From Acidobacteriaceae bacterium (GTDB taxonomy: Bacteria > Acidobacteriota > Terriglobia > Terriglobales > Acidobacteriaceae), in contig PKVW01000036.1 in the NCBI GenBank assembly GCA_003131585.1, positions 1,728-65,727 of the forward strand: a stretch of DNA of 64,000 nt, read 5' to 3'. The notes beneath the pieces were generated by a model that did not search any database, had not been told where the DNA came from, and worked only from the letters and a program-made list of their open reading frames with translations. The position numbers were made by a program, and so were the translations under genes. This document shows, piece after piece, positions 44,467-52,845 of the stretch; positions within the stretch are counted from its first letter, which is position 1; every line of letters begins with the position of its first letter.

Positions 44467-45228
44467 ATGGCGACGCTTGAACTCAAGAGTATGGCGGTAG
44501 CGATGCCGGAGGTTGCGGGGCATCCGAACCGGGCAGCGTTTCAGGGAGTATTGACGATGGTCGATGTACCTTCGCAGCGAGCGCCGTCGGGTGCGAAAGG
44601 CCATCTGGTGATGCTGACGAAAAGAGCGGCAGAGGCGGCGCTGCCTTCCCTGCTCGGGATGGCGCTGGATTATTCACCGTCTCTGGATCGGCATGATGTG
44701 CGGCGCAAGGTAGGCGTGATTACGCGGGCAGACGTCGTAGGACGAAACCTGGAGTTAGGCGGGTATCTGTTTGCCCGGGATTTCCCAGAGATCGTGGAGG
44801 AGATTGCGAAAGCAGGCCGCGGCGGTCCTCACAGATTTCTCGATTCCTCCCGCGATAAGCACTCCCAAGCCGCGACGATGCATGAAGGAGTAAGCCGATG
44901 GGTGCCGGGATGCGGGACGGAAGGATCAAGACTGAGATCTTCATTACGGGCGGCGGCCGGACGGATTCTCAGCTTAACGGCGGCGATGCGGCAGATTCCG
45001 GGAACCAGTCCGGAGCAAGCTGGACAATCTTGTTCCACGGCGCGCGCCGAGGCTTGCATGTCGGCTGGAACGGCGGGCCTGGGGTTGTCGTACGAGGTGA
45101 CCGATGTGCAGTTGGCGGACACGAAGGCGAGCGTTTGGACGCTGGCGAAAGTGACATTCACGGGAGCGGCGATTCTGCGGAGGGACAAAGCGGCGTATCG
45201 GGACACATGGATCGAACTGAGTTCTTAG
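44467..45228 (+). CDS. Prohead-protease-like protein with an odd internal segment
   Basis: 253 residues. The N-terminal part (1-118) and the tail (about 204-253, GLGLSYEVTDVQLADTKASVWTLAKVTFTGAAILRRDKAAY) look like one continuous small phage protein of the protease/head-maturation group. The 85 residues in between (119-203, nt 44821-45075) are Ser/Arg/Cys-rich and unlike the flanks. A strong ribosome site and ATG in another frame begin at 44898. This may be an insertion, a double frameshift or overlapping coding. Protease identity rests on position and the LSYEVTD block. Confidence 0.55.
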   Translation: MATLELKSMAVAMPEVAGHPNRAAFQGVLTMVDVPSQRAPSGAKGHLVMLTKRAAEAALPSLLGMALDYSPSLDRHDVRRKVGVITRADVVGRNLELGGYLFARDFPEIVEEIAKAGRGGPHRFLDSSRDKHSQAATMHEGVSRWVPGCGTEGSRLRSSLRAAAGRILSLTAAMRQIPGTSPEQAGQSCSTARAEACMSAGTAGLGLSYEVTDVQLADTKASVWTLAKVTFTGAAILRRDKAAYRDTWIELSS

Positions 45229-45285
45229 CACGGAGTCCAAGAAACAAGAGCTTTTGCGGTGAGGATCACCGAGGAGGAGAAGGGC

Positions 45286-45717
45286 ATGAATGAAGAAGTA
45301 GTGCAGCAGTTGATGACGACGGCGGAACGGCTGGCGAATGCAGCCGAATCGCTGGATCGTGTGCTGGGGCGGCTGGATGCGCAGCAGGAAGCGCTAAACA
45401 CGAAAGTAGACCGGATTGTGGCGGCGGTGGAAGAACAGCCGTCGTATGAGATGTCGGCACGCGGCGAAGGCGCGCGGCATTTGCAGGAGCGGGTGGCCGA
45501 ACTGGAGAAATCCAACTCGGATTTGAAAGCGCAGGCGGCCCGAATGGCACGGAAGACGCTTCCACCGCTGGTTTCGGCGATCCTGGCCAAGAGTTGCGGT
45601 GACGCCGGCAGCGAGAAGCTCGACAAGGGCGTGCTGGACAAAACACTGCAGAGCTTGAGCGTGGAGCAGCGGATCGCGGTGAAGTCGGAGTTGGCACGGG
45701 CGGGAATGATCGAGTAG
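45286..45717 (+). CDS. Coiled-coil protein, possible scaffold
   Basis: 143 residues from ATG 45286, which follows GGAGAAGGGC. Long heptad coiled coil (about residues 5-85; EEVVQQLMTTAERLANAAES, then ERVAELEKSNSDLKAQAARM). The C-terminal helix pair reads LSVEQRIAVKSELARAGMIE. Placement just before the capsid gene fits a scaffolding or assembly role, but no family marker was seen. Confidence 0.55.
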   Translation: MNEEVVQQLMTTAERLANAAESLDRVLGRLDAQQEALNTKVDRIVAAVEEQPSYEMSARGEGARHLQERVAELEKSNSDLKAQAARMARKTLPPLVSAILAKSCGDAGSEKLDKGVLDKTLQSLSVEQRIAVKSELARAGMIE

Positions 45718-45820
45718 GGAGCTCTGGGCCGTTAGCGCATGGCTTCTAGCTTTGGTCTCTCCGGCTCGCGATTCGAGCTGTCTGGGCGACAACAAAACGG
45801 GATGAGACGGGGCACGACAT

Positions 45821-45848
45821 CGTCGTGCCTTTCTTATTTGGCGGCAAG
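45821..45848 (+). terminator. Terminator-like hairpin before the capsid gene
   Basis: GGCACGAC, loop ATC, GTCGTGCC (45821-45839), then TTTCTTATTT. Perfect 8-bp stem. It may lower read-through or protect the capsid mRNA 5' end. Confidence 0.65.
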
Positions 45849-45896
45849 GCAAGGAATCGAATTCCAATCGCAGGAAAAACCAACAGAGGAGAACAC

Positions 45897-46868
45897 ATGG
45901 CAGGACAATTTGTGGATTTGTATGCGGCGGCGGATTATCTGGGACCCGGTGCGATCGAGATTGACCGGTATCAGACGGAAATCTTTGACATTGTGCGGCG
46001 GCGCGGCGCGTTCGGGCAGAGGATCAAGCAGGTGCCAGCAACGGGGCATCCGTCTCGATTCTTCGAGGAGACGGCAATCGCATCGCCGACAGCAGCACAA
46101 GCGTTCGTCGATCCGCGGAACATCGCGCCAACGGTGAACGCGCCGACTCGTATCGAGCTGGCCGTGCCGCTGAAGGCGCTGGTGTCGCAGATCAACTACA
46201 ACCTGTTCGATTTGGAAGTGACCGCGCAGCAGAGCCAGTTCGCTTACTTGCAAGCAAAGGACCTGGCCGATGCAGTGGACGGACTGCTGCGCACGCACGA
46301 CGTGGCGCTGTGGAACGGCACCGACACGTCGCTGAGCGCGCCCACAACCGCCCAATACTTCGGGGCGATCGGGCAGATCGAAGCCGGCGGGAACACGATG
46401 ACGATCGGAACTACGGCGAGCATCGTGGATGGGATCAAGAGCACGATCGCGCAGATGGTGGCCAGCTCCTCGTTCGCGGTGCGGCCGACGGCCATCTATG
46501 CCAATCCGGTGCTCCTGGACCTGATTGACCGGGAGATGAAGGCGGAGTTCAACGTGGTGCTCAATACCGTGGAAATCACCGGAGGTCTTACGGTGAAGGC
46601 GCTGAGCACGCAGGCCGGAGAACTGCCGCTGATCCCGGAGTGGGCGCTCGGGTATACGGGAGTGGTGGGAAGCGGCAGCGCGGTGCTGCCGGCCTACATC
46701 GTGACCGAGGATCTGATCGAGTACCACTGGCTCACGGATCCGAATCCTCGTGTATTCAAGCTGGGATTACCGAGTGCGTTGTCTCAGCAGATGGTGGTGG
46801 TGAAGTTCGGCGCGATGGTAGTAAAAGGGGCGAACTTTGCGCACTACGAGGTGAAGGTACAACGGTAG
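45897..46868 (+). CDS. Major capsid protein
   Basis: 323 residues from ATG 45897, after AGAGGAGA. The sequence fits the HK97-fold major capsid pattern: VDLYAAADYLGPGAIEIDRYQTEIFD at the N-terminus, a long N-arm/spine helix region, and FAVRPTAIYANPVLLDLIDREMKAEFN with LTVKALSTQAGELPLIPEW toward the C-terminal half. Two frames upstream of this start are not supported. Flanked by a coiled-coil gene and connector genes. Confidence 0.85.
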   Translation: MAGQFVDLYAAADYLGPGAIEIDRYQTEIFDIVRRRGAFGQRIKQVPATGHPSRFFEETAIASPTAAQAFVDPRNIAPTVNAPTRIELAVPLKALVSQINYNLFDLEVTAQQSQFAYLQAKDLADAVDGLLRTHDVALWNGTDTSLSAPTTAQYFGAIGQIEAGGNTMTIGTTASIVDGIKSTIAQMVASSSFAVRPTAIYANPVLLDLIDREMKAEFNVVLNTVEITGGLTVKALSTQAGELPLIPEWALGYTGVVGSGSAVLPAYIVTEDLIEYHWLTDPNPRVFKLGLPSALSQQMVVVKFGAMVVKGANFAHYEVKVQR

Positions 46869-46875
46869 AGCAAAT

Positions 46876-46960
46876 AGTCGTTGGTCGTTGGTCGCTAGTC
46901 GTTGGCTGCCGTAAAACTGTTCCACCCTTGCCGACGACGAACGACTGACGACCAACGACA
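46876..46960. repeat. Heptad-repeat hairpin
   Basis: Left arm: AGTCGTT, GGTCGTT, GGTCGCT, AGTCGTT (46876-46903). Right arm: GACGACG, AACGACT, GACGACC, AACGACA (46933-46960). Arms are reverse complements. It lies between capsid and connector genes, with a GAGAACT-type heptad just before the next start. Confidence 0.8.
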
Positions 46961-46993
46961 TCTTTTTTCGCAACCGAGAACTGAGAACTCACT

Positions 46994-47620
46994 ATGAATT
47001 ATCTCTCTACAACGGATTACCTGACGTACGGACTGGATGCGGCAACGGATCCATCGTGGATCACGGCGGCGTCGGCCATCATCGACGCGCATTGCCGGCG
47101 GGCGACGCTGGGCGTGAATCAATACGAGGAGCGGCTGAAGATGCCGCCGGAACTGAACACGGTGCGGGTGAGTTATCTGCCATTGGTGACAGTTGCGCCG
47201 GCGACTACGCCGATTGTGACGCTGCAGGGGAGGTACGGGATTCCGCGACGAGGGGAATGGCCGTTTCCTGAGATGAGCCTGGAGTTCGCCTTGGTGTTCT
47301 CGCTGCCGGGAATGTGGACGGCGATTGATCCGACAACGATTGATATTTGGGCGAACAGCGGCGAGCTTACGTTCCCGGTGAACGTCCTGGGACTGTTCTT
47401 CAACGAAGTGGACGTAGTTTACAACGCGGGATGGAGCACGATTCCGACGCCGGTGCAGGTCGCATGCGCGCAGATCGTGAAGAATGCGCAGGTCACGCCG
47501 GGACTGAATGTGAAGTCGAGCAAGATCGACCGGATGCGGCTGGAGTATTTCGGCGGAACGCTGGTCGATGGCATGGTGCGCAGTCTGTTGGCGCCGTATG
47601 TGGCGCAGAAGGGCTCGTAA
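46994..47620 (+). CDS. Head-tail connector protein
   Basis: 208 residues. The start NYLSTTDYLTYGLDAATDPSWITAASAIIDAHCRRATLGV fits gp6-like connector proteins, which form a ring under the portal. A conserved-looking C-terminal core (VQVACAQIVKNAQVTP...SSKIDRMRLEYFGG) follows. Third gene of the late head module. Confidence 0.7.
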   Translation: MNYLSTTDYLTYGLDAATDPSWITAASAIIDAHCRRATLGVNQYEERLKMPPELNTVRVSYLPLVTVAPATTPIVTLQGRYGIPRRGEWPFPEMSLEFALVFSLPGMWTAIDPTTIDIWANSGELTFPVNVLGLFFNEVDVVYNAGWSTIPTPVQVACAQIVKNAQVTPGLNVKSSKIDRMRLEYFGGTLVDGMVRSLLAPYVAQKGS

Positions 47621-47682
47621 GAAGAGTGTTCGTTCGTCGTTGGCGTAGTCGTTTATCCAGCGGGAAACGCGCAGGAGGAATT

Positions 47683-48090
47683 ATGGGAAGCGGGATCTGT
47701 GGGGCGGCATTGGTGCGAGCCGCGAATGCAATGTTGACGGCGCTGGGAGGCGACGATGTGAGCTTGCTGTTGCCGGCGACCGCCACGGCGAGCGATGCGG
47801 CCGGACAGTTGGGGCTGGTCGATCCGGGAGTGCAAGAAGTCATCGTCGCTCCAGTAGTGGCGCACAACCTGCCGACCGGCAATTTGGGACCGAGACGAAG
47901 AATCGAGTTTACGCTGCCCGCTTCGGCGATTGAGGTGCAGTTGCCCACACTCGGGATGGGGTCGGCGGAGGATCTGTTCAATGCCGCCCTGGGGTTGGTA
48001 TACGACGGCGATCTCTTTCATATCGAGGCGGTCGTGACCGAGAATTTCGCGGGAACGGCATATTTCTATGTGGTGACGGCGGTGGAGTGA
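47683..48090 (+). CDS. Putative head-closure/neck protein
   Basis: 135 residues from ATG 47683, which has AGGAGGAATT just before it. Beta-rich core (GGDDVSLLLPATATAS; GPRRRIEFTLPASAIEVQ; HIEAVVTENFAGTAYFYVVTAVE). No named family is certain. Position between connector and tail genes suggests a head-closure protein. A longer upstream frame to 47347 lies inside the connector gene and is a shadow. Confidence 0.5.
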   Translation: MGSGICGAALVRAANAMLTALGGDDVSLLLPATATASDAAGQLGLVDPGVQEVIVAPVVAHNLPTGNLGPRRRIEFTLPASAIEVQLPTLGMGSAEDLFNAALGLVYDGDLFHIEAVVTENFAGTAYFYVVTAVE

Positions 48091-48094
48091 AGGA

Positions 48095-48271
48095 AGCTAT
48101 CAGCTTCTAGCTTCTAGTGCGCGGCTTCTGGATTGTGCGGCTTCGACGCAAGCAATGAGACAAATCCCGACACAAAGCGGCAGGAGACTCATCATTACAG
48201 TTCCACAGGACAAAAACTTTTCAAGCTGGAGTTTTCAACTAGAGGCTACGAGCTAACAGCTAGGAGCTGGT
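48095..48271. repeat. Heptad-repeat hairpin
   Basis: Left arm: AGCTATC, AGCTTCT, AGCTTCT, AGTGCGC, GGCTTCT (48095-48129). Right arm: AACTAGA, GGCTACG, AGCTAAC, AGCTAGG, AGCTGGT (48237-48271). Broadly complementary. It fills the 185-bp gap between two structural genes. Confidence 0.7.
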
Positions 48272-48275
48272 TTTC

Positions 48276-48800
48276 ATGCAATTTGCCAAAGACAGTTTTT
48301 TTCTTGCGCTGCAGCAGAGGCTGGCGGGATTGAATCCGTCGCGGACGGTGACCATCAACGGCGCGACCGTGCCAGCCGTGCTGGTGGTGGAGAACCTGCC
48401 GCCCTCGTCGGCGGAGCCGCAGCCGAATACGTTCTACATCGAGTGGGGGCGGGCAGACGTCGTGGACGGGCATGCCGGCGACGCCGCACTGATGAGCTTG
48501 GAATGCGTGATTTCGTATTACACATTGGGAACAGTGCAAAGCATGGTGGATCGCGGGCGCGTGCTGGGACAACTCGATGACGAGCTGCTCGGAATCTGCC
48601 AGCCTCCGAATGCAGAGAAGTACGACTACACGCAGTCACCCAGCGCGGACCTGGGTACGAGCGTGTTCTGGAATCAGCCTGCGTTCGAAGAGACGAGAGC
48701 AAGTGGCGTGGAGGACAACGCAGAACGGCATCCGGACGAGCGCGTGGAACGTATGGTGCGGCTTACCGTTTTCTTCTTCTCGGAGGTAACGCTTTTATGA
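48276..48800 (+). CDS. Putative tail-completion protein
   Basis: 174 residues. Starts MQFAKDSFFLALQQRLAGLNP; hydrophobic/aromatic strands continue to FFFSEVTLL. Tail-terminator-like by size and position (after the neck protein, before the tube-like protein), but no marker motif was seen. It overlaps the next gene by ATGA, so translation is coupled. Confidence 0.45.
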   Translation: MQFAKDSFFLALQQRLAGLNPSRTVTINGATVPAVLVVENLPPSSAEPQPNTFYIEWGRADVVDGHAGDAALMSLECVISYYTLGTVQSMVDRGRVLGQLDDELLGICQPPNAEKYDYTQSPSADLGTSVFWNQPAFEETRASGVEDNAERHPDERVERMVRLTVFFFSEVTLL

Positions 48801-49903
48801 GCACTTCTCCGGTGCGCCCGGCGATGGTTCCGGTGACACGACAAATACGGGCATACTTTGCGCCCGTGAATCGAGCAACAGAGACACCAACGATTTTTGA
48901 TCCAGCGGCGAGTGGGTTGTTCGCGCTCGATTCGCCGCCAGTCCCGTGGCTAGATTTGGGCTGGATCGAAGGTTTCGAGCGATACTCCGACACGCCGACG
49001 GATGTGGTGCGATCCGGAACGAATGCGCTGCCCGGGGTGCAGTTCCGAGGGCCGATCGAGGCGAGGGTGGAGTTCGACTTCCGGGAGTGGGGCAAATTGC
49101 AGATGGCGCTGGCAGGCGGATCGGAACACATGAACGTGCTGGCGACTACTCCAAGCGCGACACCGGCACCTTCGGGGGGAACGCCCATCCCGGGAGTAGC
49201 GGTGTTGGCAGGTTCGACGGCGAGCCAGCTTGTGTTTGGCGCGGGCGCCGTGAATGGATTTGTGCCAGGAAATCTAGTCGCCGTGGATGTGGACTACCAG
49301 CAGCAGATTGGATACGTGGGATCGGGGATCTCGGCGGCTTACGTAAGCAATGCAGCCGCGGTAAACCGCGATCTGAATTATGTCCGGAGGGTGACGTTCA
49401 ACGTGGGGCGCGTGGTGGAAGTGACGGCGACCTCGGTGATACTGGTCCAACCCCTGCTCGCAGGAGCGCCAGCGACGGGAGCGTCCGCGCAAGTGGTGGC
49501 CGCATTCGTGGACCGAGAGGGAGGATCGTTCTTCCAGGAATGGTCGGCGCTGTTTGTGGCCGAAGCGGAGTCCGGCGGGCGTGTTTGCTTCTACTATCCT
49601 CGGTTGAGTCCGAATCCCGGGGCAGGGCCGGGCGGCGTGAGCTTGAAGTCTGGCGCGGGATTGAAATCGCCTAAGAGTGGAGGCGGAGCGAAGGCGAGTA
49701 CGACGGCGAACACACAAGGGAATAGCGCGAGGGGTTCGTCGCAGAAATTTCTCCGGGAGGATTTCGCGGAAATCGCAAGACCGCTGACGTCGGTGGGGCT
49801 GCATGCGGCGTTCATCGCGCTGCCGTTCACGGACACCAACGACGGGCAAACAGTCTTGTGCTATCGAAGTTACTTTCCGGCGGCGATGGCGGCAGTGTAT
49901 TGA
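48797..49903 (+). CDS. Putative major tail (tube) protein
   Basis: 368 residues, beta-rich, starting SPVRPAMVPVTRQIRAYFAPVNR. A Ser/Gly/Lys-rich linker (about 283-312, LKSGAGLKSPKSGGGAKAS) sits late in the chain. Length and location fit a tail-tube protein, but the family is not certain. GTG/ATG overlap with the previous gene (ATGA). The gap that follows has no tape-measure gene. Confidence 0.5.
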   Translation: MSTSPVRPAMVPVTRQIRAYFAPVNRATETPTIFDPAASGLFALDSPPVPWLDLGWIEGFERYSDTPTDVVRSGTNALPGVQFRGPIEARVEFDFREWGKLQMALAGGSEHMNVLATTPSATPAPSGGTPIPGVAVLAGSTASQLVFGAGAVNGFVPGNLVAVDVDYQQQIGYVGSGISAAYVSNAAAVNRDLNYVRRVTFNVGRVVEVTATSVILVQPLLAGAPATGASAQVVAAFVDREGGSFFQEWSALFVAEAESGGRVCFYYPRLSPNPGAGPGGVSLKSGAGLKSPKSGGGAKASTTANTQGNSARGSSQKFLREDFAEIARPLTSVGLHAAFIALPFTDTNDGQTVLCYRSYFPAAMAAVY

Positions 49904-50066
49904 AGGCGGACGGAGCTTCGGCGTCAGACCGACAAACGGAGCCATTCGCGAGACGCACGGTGTTTCGCCAACCCGAGTGCCATGCGCTAGCGATCTGCAG
50001 CGGATGAAGTTTTGCAGGCGAATGAGGTTGTGTCGCCCGCGGGAAAGGTAGCAAGCCAGATCCGAA

Positions 50067-52409
50067 ATGAATCTAACCATCGACAATCTTCAAGGGCAAG
50101 GGCCGCAAGACTATACCGTAACATTGGACGGAACCAAGCCGCCCAGGGTCGAACGCAAGCTCAGTCAGCCGGCGGAGTTGCAGTTCAGTCTGGTGGCAAA
50201 TTCGCCCGGCTTTGTCATTCCGCTGACGGGGGCAAGGGTGATCCTGGGTAAAACGAACGGGAGCGATGTGTTCACGGGGTATGTGACCGCAGCTCCGCAG
50301 TACGAATATCTGGGCCGGGGAGAGCAGGGTCCGGTGTATCGCTACAACGTGGCGGCACAGAGCGACGAGGTTCTGCTCGATCAGAAGGCGCTGCCGAACC
50401 GATCCCCTTTCGTGGACCGGAGCGCGGGTGACGCGCTCCGGCAGCTGGCGCAGGATTTGTTGCCGGGATGGTTCAACACCAGCGCGGTGCAGGACGTGGA
50501 CACGCTCGCTACGTATGCAGTGAACCCGCAGAAAAGCTTTTCGTTTCATGCGGCGGAACTTGCACTCGCCGCGCGGGCGAGCTTCCGCGCGATGAATGGA
50601 GCGCTGATCCTGGCACCGGTAGGAGCAGCCACGTATCCGCTGAATGAGAGCGATGCGAACTTCTCACCGGAGGGATTGTGGCTAAACAGTCCAAACCTGC
50701 TGGTAAATGATCTGACGGTGATTGGACAGGACGAGCCGCAGGCTTATGTACGAGACTATTTTGTGGGGGATGGGCTGAGTTTGAAGTTCTATCTGTCGCA
50801 GAAGCCGTTCGCGCAGGCTAAACCTGCCTTGATTGACGAGCAGTATCTGGGATCGAGTCTTGATCCGACGACGTGGTTAGTGAACGATCCGTCGGCAGCG
50901 GTTTCGGTGGTGGCGCAGACGTTGCAGATTGCGGGCGGGACCGGTGCAGACGGGCAGACCACGGTGGGCTTCATCGAAAAGATTGAACTAGGCGGGGCGC
51001 TGGAGTTGCAGCACGGGGATGTAAGCTTCACGGGTGCGTCGCAGGGAGTGCTGGGCGGGTTGTATGCGGGAGCGATCTCGGCAGCGGGATGTTTGGCGGG
51101 ATTTCAGATCGTGCCGTCCGGCGCGGGGTCGACCATTCAGGCGCTGATCAATGGATCAGTCACGGGGCCTGTGATGGCGACTACCGCGGGACACCGGTAT
51201 GTCCTGACGACGTATCTGTATTCGATGGAGGTGTACCGCGCGCAAGAGACGTTTCATTCGTCGGCGCATCCGGCGGGCAGCGGGTGGGGAGGCGCGGCCG
51301 TACCAGCGGATGTGCGCGTGGTGCTGGAAGTTCATGACATCGACCCGAGCAATCCGGCGACGCTGGTGGCGCCCGCGACTGTCTTATACGACGATGTGCT
51401 TGCGAACGCCCCCGGATTGTGCGCGTATGCGCTAGTGAACGCGGCGAACGTGCAGTGCAGCATCGCCTACACCTATGCCGCACACATTTCGCTGGCCGAG
51501 GTGAGAACGGCGCTGCCGAGTGCGAGTTATGTGACGCAACCGGTGGGCGCACTTTCGGACGGGGCAGAATGCGAGATCACGAGCTCGCCTTCGCTGGATT
51601 TCTATCCGGCGTATGTACCAGCTTTGAATGAACTGATTGTGGCGAGCTATCGAGGGTATGGACGCGCGGTGGCGCAGGTGCAGGATGGGGCGAGTGTGGC
51701 TTCCCTGCAGAACGGCGCAGACGACGGAACGAGAGGCGCGGTGCGGGTGGCGAAGACTCCGGGTGCGCGTACCGATGCGGATTGCGAAAATGCAGCCCTG
51801 GCGATTCTGGATGATGCCACGGGAGTTGCGTGGTCAGGAACCTACGAGACGTGGAGCGATTTTTTGCCGGGTGCGGCAGGGGACATCTTCCCGGGCGATA
51901 TGATTGCGGTGAATGTGCCGTCGCGGGGCGCGTCGTTCACGGCAATTGTGCGAGAGGTAGAAATTCAAATCGCCGATCCGGCAGACGATCGCGGATTCTA
52001 CACGATTGGGTTTGCGAACGATGTGGCGGCGCCGTTGGGCATTGAGTACCAATCGAGTGCGAAGACGATCCCTCTGCAAGATATGCCTCCGCTGCTGCAA
52101 ACGACGCAAGTCGGCGCTTACTACCAGGCGAACCTGACGGAGGCGCAGATTACAGAGGTTACGTCGACGACGGTGCAGGTAGATGCCGGGCTTGCGCCGT
52201 CCGGCGGGTACGGCATCGAGGTTCGGGAACACGACTACGGCTGGGGGCAGGCGAACGATCGCAATCTGTTGGGACGGTTCAGCACGCAGGCGTTTAGTCT
52301 GCCACGGCTGGCGCGGACACAGAATTACTTTCTGCGGCTGTATGACAGTTCGTCACCGCCGCGATATTCGCGATATTCGGCGGCATTGCACATTGACTAT
52401 CCGCTGTGA
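50067..52409 (+). CDS. Tail-tip/baseplate-like protein
   Basis: 780 residues, beta-rich throughout. The N-terminus (GQGPQDYTVTLDGTKPPRVERKLSQPAELQFSLV) and the middle block (DLTVIGQDEPQAYVRDYFVGDGLSLKFYLSQKPF) resemble hub/baseplate or host-recognition proteins. The C-terminal about 110 residues form a fibronectin-like segment (TTQVGAYYQANLTEAQI...GYGIEVREHDYGWGQAN). The start lacks a strong ribosome site. It takes the place where a tape measure would normally come first. Confidence 0.5.
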   Translation: MNLTIDNLQGQGPQDYTVTLDGTKPPRVERKLSQPAELQFSLVANSPGFVIPLTGARVILGKTNGSDVFTGYVTAAPQYEYLGRGEQGPVYRYNVAAQSDEVLLDQKALPNRSPFVDRSAGDALRQLAQDLLPGWFNTSAVQDVDTLATYAVNPQKSFSFHAAELALAARASFRAMNGALILAPVGAATYPLNESDANFSPEGLWLNSPNLLVNDLTVIGQDEPQAYVRDYFVGDGLSLKFYLSQKPFAQAKPALIDEQYLGSSLDPTTWLVNDPSAAVSVVAQTLQIAGGTGADGQTTVGFIEKIELGGALELQHGDVSFTGASQGVLGGLYAGAISAAGCLAGFQIVPSGAGSTIQALINGSVTGPVMATTAGHRYVLTTYLYSMEVYRAQETFHSSAHPAGSGWGGAAVPADVRVVLEVHDIDPSNPATLVAPATVLYDDVLANAPGLCAYALVNAANVQCSIAYTYAAHISLAEVRTALPSASYVTQPVGALSDGAECEITSSPSLDFYPAYVPALNELIVASYRGYGRAVAQVQDGASVASLQNGADDGTRGAVRVAKTPGARTDADCENAALAILDDATGVAWSGTYETWSDFLPGAAGDIFPGDMIAVNVPSRGASFTAIVREVEIQIADPADDRGFYTIGFANDVAAPLGIEYQSSAKTIPLQDMPPLLQTTQVGAYYQANLTEAQITEVTSTTVQVDAGLAPSGGYGIEVREHDYGWGQANDRNLLGRFSTQAFSLPRLARTQNYFLRLYDSSSPPRYSRYSAALHIDYPL

Positions 52410-52438
52410 GGAACTCTGAGAATGAAGGGACATGGGTC

Positions 52439-52705
52439 ATGGGAATCAGCGATAGAGAATTGGCGCTAAGGACGATCGACAACGAGTTCCAGCGAGAGGT
52501 GCTAGACAAACTGGGACGGCTAGAGACGAAAATGGATGCGCTGGTGGGTAACGGGCAGCCGGGGCGCATGAAGATGGCGGAGGACAAGGTTGCGGTGCTG
52601 GAACGAAACGACCTACGCAACAGCGTTCATAACCGAATGGTGAATGGAGCGATCAGCGCGGCGATCAGCGCGGCAATCGCGCTGCATAAGTACTGGCTAA
52701 AATAG
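52439..52705 (+). CDS. Small holin/XhlA-like membrane protein
   Basis: 88 residues from ATG 52439, with AGGGA eight bases upstream; a GTG at 52406 overlapping the previous stop is the alternative. An N-terminal amphipathic helix (VLDKLGRLETKMDALVGN), a polar middle and a C-terminal hydrophobic segment (GAISAAISAAIALHKYWL, about 67-84) resemble XhlA-type proteins that aid lysis. No lysin is seen nearby. Confidence 0.45.
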   Translation: MGISDRELALRTIDNEFQREVLDKLGRLETKMDALVGNGQPGRMKMAEDKVAVLERNDLRNSVHNRMVNGAISAAISAAIALHKYWLK

Positions 52706-52775
52706 CTGCTTCTGGAATTCAGTTCTGAGTTCGGTTTCCCGTTTCACTTCCCGAAACAATCAGGTTCAGGCACGG

Positions 52776-52797
52776 TGGACTCGTTTTGGTGAGTCCA
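52776..52797. repeat. Inverted repeat before the last phage gene
   Basis: TGGACTC (52776-52782) and GAGTCCA (52791-52797), perfect 7-bp arms with an 8-bp loop, GT-rich rather than T-ended. Intergenic hairpin, possibly regulatory. Confidence 0.4.
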
Positions 52798-52845
52798 GAG
52801 AATCGTCGAAGTGTGCATGAAAGAACAATTTCAAGGAGGACTACG

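Noticed and set aside
47347-47682. Upstream extension of the neck-protein frame inside the connector gene
   Set aside because: The AGGAGG site at 47683 and the connector gene explain the region; the extension is a shadow.
49803-50051. Short frame across the gap between the tube and tail-tip genes, considered as a tape-measure remnant
   Set aside because: Only 82 codons, low complexity, no coiled-coil or tape-measure character.
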